Shown here piece after piece: positions 58,105-64,000 of a DNA stretch of 64,000 nucleotides (position 1 is its first letter; every line of letters starts with the position of its first letter). The translations under genes and the position numbers were made by a program. A model generated the notes under the pieces. The model worked only from the letters and a program-made list of their open reading frames with translations. It was not told where the DNA came from and searched no databases. Source of the DNA: Pseudodonghicola sp048268305. GTDB lineage: Bacteria; Pseudomonadota; Alphaproteobacteria; Rhodobacterales; Rhodobacteraceae. The stretch is from assembly GCF_048268305.1 (NCBI RefSeq), contig NZ_JBLWVT010000002.1:124001-188000 (forward strand). The letters run 5' to 3'.

Positions 58105-58851
58105 GTGACTCAGCCATCCCTCGTCGTGCGGGGAAAGCGAGAAGTCTTGGCCCTTATGGGTTTGATTCTTCGTGATTCTGTCGCCGTCCGCATGTTTCTG
58201 CTTCTGTTGGCCACGACGCTCACCATGATCGTCCTCTATGTGGTCGCCGGCTTCTGGGATGAACAATCGGCCCTGGCGCATGTGATCCGGCACAACTTCG
58301 ATCTCGGGCTCGACGACGTCTTTGCCGAGGATTTCAACCACGGTCTGTCCTTTCTGGTCGCGGCGCTGATGCTGATGAGTTTCCTCGAAATTCGTTCGCG
58401 CGCGCTGCTGTTCCTGGCAGTGCTTTACGGATTCATCTGGTTCGACGATTCGGCGCAGTATCACGAGCGTGCCGGCGGCAAGATCGGCGCGGCGCTGCAT
58501 ATTCCGATCTCGCATGGTCTTGGTCCGCAGGAATACGGCGAACTGCTGGCCTGGGGGATCGCGGGGCTTGGCGTCGGGGTCGTCTTTCTCTGGTCGTGGC
58601 GGGGGCGACGGCCTGGCGATCTGGGCGCGCTGTTTCCCTTCTTCATGTGCTTCGTGCTGCTGGTGATCTGCGCCGTGGTCGTGGACATGCTGCATGTCGT
58701 CCTGCCGCCGAGCTTCAGCGAATTGGCCGGGGTCATCGAGGACGGCGGCGAAATGGTGGCGATCACCGCCAGCGCCGGTCTTGCGATCGGCCTGTCCCGA
58801 CATGCGCGGGACTATTATCGCGCGATGTCAGAGCCTTCGATCGAGAGGTGA
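58105..58851 (+). CDS. Multi-spanning membrane protein, unknown
   Basis: 248 residues from GTG 58105, chosen because GAAGGAG lies upstream; an ATG at 58156 and a longer reading frame from 58057 are possible. About five or six helices: FLLLLATTLTMIVLYVVAGF, HGLSFLVAALMLMSF, RALLFLAVLYGFIWF, LLAWGIAGLGVGVVFLW and PFFMCFVLLVICAVVV. No family recognised. It does not belong visibly to a pathway in the window. Confidence 0.65.
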   Translation: MTQPSLVVRGKREVLALMGLILRDSVAVRMFLLLLATTLTMIVLYVVAGFWDEQSALAHVIRHNFDLGLDDVFAEDFNHGLSFLVAALMLMSFLEIRSRALLFLAVLYGFIWFDDSAQYHERAGGKIGAALHIPISHGLGPQEYGELLAWGIAGLGVGVVFLWSWRGRRPGDLGALFPFFMCFVLLVICAVVVDMLHVVLPPSFSELAGVIEDGGEMVAITASAGLAIGLSRHARDYYRAMSEPSIER

Positions 58852-58861
58852 GGGGGGGCAT

Positions 58862-58890
58862 GAAAACGGCGCGCCGCTGCGGACGCGCCG
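58862..58890 (-). terminator. Terminator of the M20 dipeptidase gene
   Basis: On the minus strand CGGCGCG, a 10-base loop, CGCGCCG, then TTTTCA, 25 bases after the stop. It lies between convergent genes. Confidence 0.7.
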
Positions 58891-58914
58891 GTGTGGTGTC
58901 GCGATGATGTCGGC

Positions 58915-60309
58915 TCAGGCGGTCTTGGTCAGCGCCGCCAGCACCCGCGCCCAGGAGCGGATGCCCTTGTGGAAGCTCTTCACATCGTATTTCTCGTTCG
59001 GGCTGTGGATGGCGTCGTCATCATTGGCGAAACCGATCAGCATCGAATCGAGATCGAGGATCTTCTTGAAGAAGCCCGCGATCGGGATCGAGCCGCCCAT
59101 GCCGGTAAAGACCGCCTCGCGCTCCCATTCGTCGGAGAGTGCGCCGCGGGCGGCCTCGAACTCCGGCCGGGAGATGTCCATCACCGGCGCGCGGGAGCCT
59201 TCCATGTCATTGTCCCAGGTGACCTTGGCGTCGGTCGACAGCCGCGCCTCCACATGCTTGCGGATCTTCACGCGCAGGGCGTCCGGGTCCATGTCGCCGA
59301 CCAGCCGGCAGGTGATCTTGCAATGGGCCTCCGACGGAATCACGGTCTTGGAGCCGGCGCCGTTATAGCCACCCCAGAGCCCGTTGATCTCCAGCGTCGG
59401 GCGGGCCCATTGCTGTTCCAGCGTCGAATAGGCCTTTTCGCCATGGGCTTCGGTGAAGCCGACCGAGCTGAGGTAGTCCTCTTCATCGAAGCCGCAGGTC
59501 TTCCACTGGCGCAGCTGGTCCTCCGGCACCTCATGGACGCCTTCATAGAAGCCTTCCACCGCGACGCGGCCGGTATCCTCGTCATAGAAGGAGGCAATGA
59601 TGCGGGAGATTTCGCGCAGCGGATTCAGCGCCGGGCCGCCGTAATGGCCGGAATGCAGGTCGATGCGCGGGCCGGTGATGGTGAATTCGTCCTTCAGCAT
59701 GCCGCGCAGCTGCGAGGCGATCGAGGGCACGCCGCGCGATACCATCGAGGTGTCGCAGATCAGCGCCAGATCGGCCTTCAGCTCTTCCGCGTTGGCCTGC
59801 ATGAAGGGGATCAGTGAGGGGGAGCCGGACTCTTCCTCACCCTCGAAGAAGAAGGTGATGCGGCAGGGCAGGGTGCCGTTAATCTCCTTCCAGGCGCGGC
59901 AGGCCTCGACGAAGGTCATGAGCTGTCCCTTGTCGTCGGAGGAACCGCGGCCGCGGATCACCGGGCCATTGGCGGTCTCTTCGATCTGCGGCTCGAACGG
60001 CGGCGTGTGCCAGAGGGTGAGCGGATCGACCGGCTGCACGTCGTAATGGCCGTAGAACAGCAGATGCGGCACACCCTCGGCCGCCTCGCCGATATGCCCC
60101 ACCACCATCGGATGCCCGGGGGTGGGGCGTTTCTCGGCGTCGATCCCCAGCGCTTTCAGATCGGCGACCAGCCAATCGGCGGCCTTGTCGCACTCGGCCT
60201 TATAGGCCGGGTCGGTCGAGATCGAGGGAATCCGCAGAAACTCCATCAACCGGTCGGTGGCCTGGGGCAGATCGGCATCGATTCGTGCGAGCACGGCGTC
60301 GAGGGACAT
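58915..60309 (-). CDS. M20 family metallodipeptidase
   Basis: 464 residues. Zinc ligands are visible as YGHYDVQPVD (His, Asp), GRGSSDDKG (Asp) and FEGEEESGSPSL (Glu pair). The catalytic core has an inserted lid domain, typical of the M20 dipeptidases. It would hydrolyse dipeptides or N-acyl amino acids in the cytoplasm. AGGAGA precedes the ATG. It is divergent from hemA. Confidence 0.93.
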   Translation of the reverse strand: MSLDAVLARIDADLPQATDRLMEFLRIPSISTDPAYKAECDKAADWLVADLKALGIDAEKRPTPGHPMVVGHIGEAAEGVPHLLFYGHYDVQPVDPLTLWHTPPFEPQIEETANGPVIRGRGSSDDKGQLMTFVEACRAWKEINGTLPCRITFFFEGEEESGSPSLIPFMQANAEELKADLALICDTSMVSRGVPSIASQLRGMLKDEFTITGPRIDLHSGHYGGPALNPLREISRIIASFYDEDTGRVAVEGFYEGVHEVPEDQLRQWKTCGFDEEDYLSSVGFTEAHGEKAYSTLEQQWARPTLEINGLWGGYNGAGSKTVIPSEAHCKITCRLVGDMDPDALRVKIRKHVEARLSTDAKVTWDNDMEGSRAPVMDISRPEFEAARGALSDEWEREAVFTGMGGSIPIAGFFKKILDLDSMLIGFANDDDAIHSPNEKYDVKSFHKGIRSWARVLAALTKTA

Positions 60310-60697
60310 GGAAGCTCTCCTGGAAGTGGTTTGATCGGCGCGAGACTAGCACCGCGCGCCGGGGTGTCCAGCTTGGGCGGGGGATTCAGCGCCGGCGTGC
60401 CGTCGGGATGTCGCGGATCGGGGCGGGTCGGGGCGGCAACCGTCCAGGGCGGGGCCGTTGGCGGCGCGCAAATCCGGCGTCGGTGGCGCAGATCGCGCCG
60501 CAACCGCAGGACGATCCCGGTCTCGTGTCTTGACTCAGGTCAAGGAAAGGACGTAGCGGCAAAATGTAGCCTATAAAAACGGCAGCTCGCCCCCTATAAC
60601 AGCTTCATTCGGAGGGGAGGAGCCGCCGAGAGCCGCAGGTCTGGAGCCGATTCTGCGGACCGGAGGCCGGAACGCCAAAAAGCGAAGAGGAAGGCGC
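60310..60697. other. Spacer between the dipeptidase gene and hemA
   Basis: 388 bases. The GC-rich part (60350-60520) shows nothing recognisable; the last 170 bases hold the FNR-type box at 60530 and possible -10 elements TATAAA (60572-60577) and TATAAC (60595-60600). A leader of about 100 bases would precede the hemA start. Confidence 0.55.
60530..60543. promoter_or_regulatory. FNR-type binding site upstream of hemA
   Basis: TTGACTCAGGTCAA fits the FNR/FnrL consensus TTGAY-N4-RTCAA exactly. hemA is under FnrL control in Rhodobacter sphaeroides. With the -10 candidate at 60572 the site would be near -47, with the one at 60595 further upstream; either position is compatible with activation. 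Confidence 0.75.
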
Positions 60698-61921
60698 GTG
60701 GATTATAACGCTCAACTGGATCTCGCGATCGACCGTCTGCACCAAGAGGGCCGGTATCGGACTTTCATCGACATCGAACGCAAGCAGGGTCAATTCCCGC
60801 ATGCGGTCTGGCGCAAGCCCGACGGGACCGAGCAGCCGATCACCGTCTGGTGCGGCAACGATTATCTGGGCATGGGGCAGCATCCCGTCGTCCTCGCCGC
60901 GATGCACGAGGCGATCGACGCCACCGGCGCCGGGTCGGGCGGCACCCGCAACATTTCCGGCACCACCGTCTATCACAAGCGGCTTGAGGCCGAATTGGCC
61001 GATCTGCATGGCAAGGAGGGCGCTCTGGTCTTCTCCTCGGCCTATATCGCCAATGACGCGACGCTGAGCACGCTGCAGAAGCTGTTCCCGGGTCTGATCA
61101 CCTATTCGGACGAGCTGAACCACGCCTCGATGATCGAGGGGATCAAGCGCAATGGCGGTTCCAAGCGGATCTTCCGCCACAACGACCTGGCCCATCTGCG
61201 CGACCTGCTGGCGGCCGATGATCCGGCGGCGCCCAAGCTGATCGCCTTCGAATCCGTCTATTCGATGGATGGCGATTTCGGGCCGATCCGCGAACTTTGC
61301 GACCTGGCGGACGAGTTCAACGCGCTGACCTATCTCGACGAGGTGCACGCGGTGGGCATGTACGGCCCCCGCGGCGGCGGCGTGTCCGAGCGCGACGGGC
61401 TGGCGCATCGGATCGACATCATCAACGGCACGCTGGGCAAGGCCTTCGGCGTCTTTGGCGGCTATATCGCGGCCTCGGACAGGATGTGCGACGCCATCCG
61501 CTCCTATGCGCCGGGCTTCATCTTTACCACCTCGATTCCGCCGGCGGTGGCGGCGGGGGCGGCGGCCTCGATCGCCCATCTGAAAACCGATCAGGCGCTG
61601 CGCGACAAGCATCAGGAACAGGCCAGGATCCTCAAACTGCGGCTCAAGGGGCTGGGTCTGCCGATCATCGACCACGGGAGCCATATCGTGCCGGTGGTGG
61701 TGGGTGATCCGGTGCACACCAAGATGCTGAGCGATATGCTGCTCGAACGCTATGGGATCTACGTCCAGCCGATCAACTTTCCCACCGTGCCGCGCGGCAC
61801 CGAACGGCTGCGGTTCACGCCTTCGCCGGTGCATGGACGGGACGAGATTAACCAGCTTGTTCAGGCCATGGATGAACTTTGGTCCCATTGTGCGCTGAAT
61901 CGTGCCGAACTGGCGGGATGA
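60698..61921 (+). CDS. hemA: 5-aminolevulinate synthase
   Basis: 407 residues of the PLP-dependent enzyme that joins glycine and succinyl-CoA, the first step of heme and bacteriochlorophyll in alphaproteobacteria. Seen: WCGNDYLGMGQHP, GAGSGGTRNISGTTVYHKRLE, DEVHAVGMYGPRGGG (cofactor Asp) and NGTLGKAFGVFGG with the PLP lysine. GTG start with AGAGGAAGG upstream. Many Rhodobacteraceae carry a second isozyme, hemT, so which copy this is needs a genome. Confidence 0.96.
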   Translation: MDYNAQLDLAIDRLHQEGRYRTFIDIERKQGQFPHAVWRKPDGTEQPITVWCGNDYLGMGQHPVVLAAMHEAIDATGAGSGGTRNISGTTVYHKRLEAELADLHGKEGALVFSSAYIANDATLSTLQKLFPGLITYSDELNHASMIEGIKRNGGSKRIFRHNDLAHLRDLLAADDPAAPKLIAFESVYSMDGDFGPIRELCDLADEFNALTYLDEVHAVGMYGPRGGGVSERDGLAHRIDIINGTLGKAFGVFGGYIAASDRMCDAIRSYAPGFIFTTSIPPAVAAGAAASIAHLKTDQALRDKHQEQARILKLRLKGLGLPIIDHGSHIVPVVVGDPVHTKMLSDMLLERYGIYVQPINFPTVPRGTERLRFTPSPVHGRDEINQLVQAMDELWSHCALNRAELAG

Positions 61922-62048
61922 ACGCTGCCTTCTGTGCAATCGGCTTGCGGTATGGTAGCTTTCCCTTAACAACAAACACAGGCGAATCTGGCAGGCGATT
62001 CCACTGTGTGACTTGGAATTTCGCGGCAGGCGGCACGGGGCGGCAGGG

Positions 62049-63239
62049 ATGATTGGGCGCAAGCTTCAGCGCAAATCTGAGGAAGATCAGGCTGTCGAAC
62101 TGAAAGGTTTCGACGATTTCGAGGTCCGTCTCGGTGACATGATGCGCGGGGAACGCGCCACCTTGGGGAAATCCCTGCTTGATGTGCAGCGTGAGCTGCG
62201 CATCAAGGCCAATTACATCGCCGCGATCGAGAATACCGACCCCTCCGCCTTTGACACCCCCGGTTTCATCGCCGGCTATGTGCGGTCCTATGCGCGCTAT
62301 CTGAACATGAACCCGGATCTCGCCTATGAGGCCTTCTGCCGCGAAAGCGGCTTCAGCGTCGCGCATGGTATGTCGGCGCGGGCCTCGGGGGTGAAACCTG
62401 CCCGGATCGAGAAGAAGGCCGCCCAGGGCGCTGACCGTGATCCCTTCACCGCGCCCAGCACGCCTTTCATTCCGGAACGCGAGGGGTTCCTCAGCCGGAT
62501 CGAACCGCGGGCCGTGGGCTCGTCGCTCGTGCTTCTCGCCCTGATCGCCGGCATCGGCTATGGCGGCTGGAGCGTCCTGAAAGAGGTGCAGCAGGTGCAG
62601 GTCGCGCCGGTCGAACAGGTGCCGATGGTGCTTTCCGATCTCGATCCGCTGCAGGGGGCTGCCGTCAATGGAACCTCGGAATCCGGGGTGAGTTCGCCGA
62701 GCGCCGAGGCACTCGATCGGCTCTATCGGCCGCAGGCGCTGGATGTGCCGGTGCTGATGGCCCGCGACGCGCCGATCTCCACCCTCGATCCGCACAGCGT
62801 CGGAACCCTGGCGGCCGCGGAATCGCCGCTTCTGCAGATGGCTTCCGCAACACCCTCCCGCCCGGACGAGGTGGTGCCGCAGGTGGTCGAACAGGCGGCG
62901 CCCAGTTTGACCATGGTGGCCGTGCGCCCCTCTTGGGTGCGGGTACGCGCCGCCGACGGCTCGGTGATCTTCGAAGGCATCATGGAAAGCGGTCAGACCT
63001 ATCGGATCCCCGCCACCGAGGAGCCGCCGACCCTGCGGGCGGGCGAATCCGGGGCGATCTATTTCGCGGTCAACGGCAAGCATTACGGGCCGGTGGGGGA
63101 ACGTGGTGTGGTGACCTCGAAACTGCCGTTGTCGATTGACGCGGTGACCCAGCGCTATCAGGTTGCCGATCTGAAGCAGGACCGCGACCTGGCCCGCATG
63201 GTGGCCGAGGCGCAGACTGTCCAGACCCAGGGCCAATAA
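62049..63239 (+). CDS. RodZ-like helix-turn-helix membrane protein
   Basis: 396 residues from ATG 62049 (a longer form from TTG 62013 is possible; the ribosome site is poor for either). N-terminal RodZ-type HTH (LGKSLLDVQRELRIKANYIA, then GFIAGYVRSYARYLNMNPD), a membrane helix (SSLVLLALIAGIGYGGWSV), a disordered Ala/Ser/Pro linker, and a C-terminal DUF4115 domain (RPSWVRVRAADGSVIFEGIM, then GESGAIYFAVNGKHYGP). RodZ links MreB to the elongation machinery in E. coli. It is followed by ispG, as in E. coli. Confidence 0.85.
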   Translation: MIGRKLQRKSEEDQAVELKGFDDFEVRLGDMMRGERATLGKSLLDVQRELRIKANYIAAIENTDPSAFDTPGFIAGYVRSYARYLNMNPDLAYEAFCRESGFSVAHGMSARASGVKPARIEKKAAQGADRDPFTAPSTPFIPEREGFLSRIEPRAVGSSLVLLALIAGIGYGGWSVLKEVQQVQVAPVEQVPMVLSDLDPLQGAAVNGTSESGVSSPSAEALDRLYRPQALDVPVLMARDAPISTLDPHSVGTLAAAESPLLQMASATPSRPDEVVPQVVEQAAPSLTMVAVRPSWVRVRAADGSVIFEGIMESGQTYRIPATEEPPTLRAGESGAIYFAVNGKHYGPVGERGVVTSKLPLSIDAVTQRYQVADLKQDRDLARMVAEAQTVQTQGQ

Positions 63240-63380
63240 CCGCCGTAGCGCAACGCCGGGGCGACGAGGTTTCGCGCCGCCGGATGGGGCCGGATGTCGC
63301 TGATCGCCGAAGCGCCATTGCGGATGGGGCGCGACCGGCCTATTTAGCGGGCAACGGACACCAGCAAGCGGACCGCCGTC

Positions 63381-64000
63381 ATGTCGCTGAACCAGGTGCG
63401 CCCCTGGCGCAACATCTATCGTCGCAAATCTCGTCAGATCATGGTGGGCAATGTCCCCGTGGGGGGCGACGCGCCGATTTCGGTGCAGACCATGACCAAT
63501 ACGCTGACCACCGATGTCTTCGCCACCGTGGCGCAGGTGCAGGCGGCGGCGGATGCGGGCGCCGATATCGTCCGCGTTTCGGTCCCGGACGAGGCTTCGG
63601 CGCGTGCATTGAAGGAGATCGTCGCCGAAAGCCCGGTGCCGATTGTCGCCGACATCCATTTCCATTACCGCCGCGGCATCGAGGCGGCCGAGGCGGGCGC
63701 CGCCTGCCTGCGCATCAACCCGGGCAATATCGGCAGCCCCGAGCGGGTGCGCGAGGTGATCAAGGCGGCCAAGGATCACGGCTGTTCGATCCGCATCGGC
63801 GTCAACGCCGGCTCGCTTGAGAAACATCTGCTCGAGAAATACGGCGAACCTTGCCCCGAGGCGATGGTCGAATCCGGGCTGGAACATATCCGCATCCTCG
63901 AGGACAACGATTTCCACGACTTCAAGATCAGCGTGAAGGCCTCGGACGTATTCCTGGCCGCCGCCGCCTATCAGGGCATCGCCGAGGCGACCGATGCGCC
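63381..64000 (+). CDS. ispG: 4-hydroxy-3-methylbut-2-en-1-yl diphosphate synthase, N-terminal part (truncated by window end)
   Basis: The frame from ATG 63381 stays open to base 64000 and gives 206 residues. Seen: WRNIYRRKSRQIMVGNVPVG, PISVQTMTNTLTTDVFATVA, then GADIVRVSVPDEASARALKEI and PIVADIHFHYRRGIEAAEAG, the TIM barrel of IspG. The cluster-binding cysteines lie in the C-terminal part outside the window. It acts in the MEP isoprenoid pathway. It lies 141 bases after the RodZ-like gene; a spacer with no clear feature separates them. Confidence 0.95.
   Translation, partial: MSLNQVRPWRNIYRRKSRQIMVGNVPVGGDAPISVQTMTNTLTTDVFATVAQVQAAADAGADIVRVSVPDEASARALKEIVAESPVPIVADIHFHYRRGIEAAEAGAACLRINPGNIGSPERVREVIKAAKDHGCSIRIGVNAGSLEKHLLEKYGEPCPEAMVESGLEHIRILEDNDFHDFKISVKASDVFLAAAAYQGIAEATDA

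Overview
The window is about 64 kb of GC-rich chromosomal DNA from an alphaproteobacterium, most likely a member of the Rhodobacteraceae/Paracoccaceae. The evidence is 5-aminolevulinate synthase (C4 heme pathway), an RpoH-type sigma factor, the run SUV3-like helicase - S4 protein - FdxA - CarD, an hpd gene divergent from an Lrp-type regulator, cobS/cobT, an A-type Fe-S carrier with a DUF59 protein, and lon followed by an HU-like gene. Assignment is by gene content and protein resemblance only. I see no phage, insertion sequence, CRISPR array or plasmid function.

Layout. 1-16.6 kb: after the tail of a LuxR-type regulator comes a catabolic island. It holds an acyl-CoA ligase (minus strand) divergent from thiolase, a FadJ-like protein lacking its NAD domain, a class III aminotransferase, an NTF2-like protein, an IclR regulator, a hydantoinase/oxoprolinase A+B pair and a complete Dpp/Opp-type ABC importer. 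Together these suggest uptake and ATP-driven opening of a cyclic amide, transamination of the product, CoA activation and beta-oxidation. IclR-type palindromes are repeated across the island. 16.6-25 kb: a DUF6476-like protein and rluD sharing one CATG start, rpoH, a DksA-like protein, a pepF-led set of overlapping genes, a hydrolase and an SCP2 protein. 25-33 kb: TPR protein, SUV3-like helicase, S4 protein, ferredoxin, CarD, a K+ channel-like protein with a zinc ribbon, and cobS/cobT. 33-45.7 kb: KefB-type antiporter, Lrp/hpd, tpiA, sufA-like and DUF59 genes, NfeD/Band-7 pair, a RimB-RimK fusion, an MFS carrier, tgt and an Old Yellow Enzyme. 45.9-49.1 kb: lon with a candidate heat-shock promoter, an HU-like gene and tRNA-Val. 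49.2-57.2 kb: AraC/SDR pair, an AmmeMemoRadiSam locus (MEMO-AMMECR1 fusion divergent from its radical SAM enzyme), and an MFS/thioesterase/thiolase operon divergent from a TetR gene. 57.5-64 kb: two identical tRNA-Asp genes, two unknown membrane proteins, an M20 dipeptidase, hemA with an FNR-type box, a RodZ-like gene and the start of ispG.

Four intergenic spacers carry a related GC-rich repeat. Its central hairpin shows a paired base change between copies, so the palindrome itself appears to be maintained. The most interesting systems are the putative lactam/cyclic-amide island, the AmmeMemoRadiSam locus and this repeat family.
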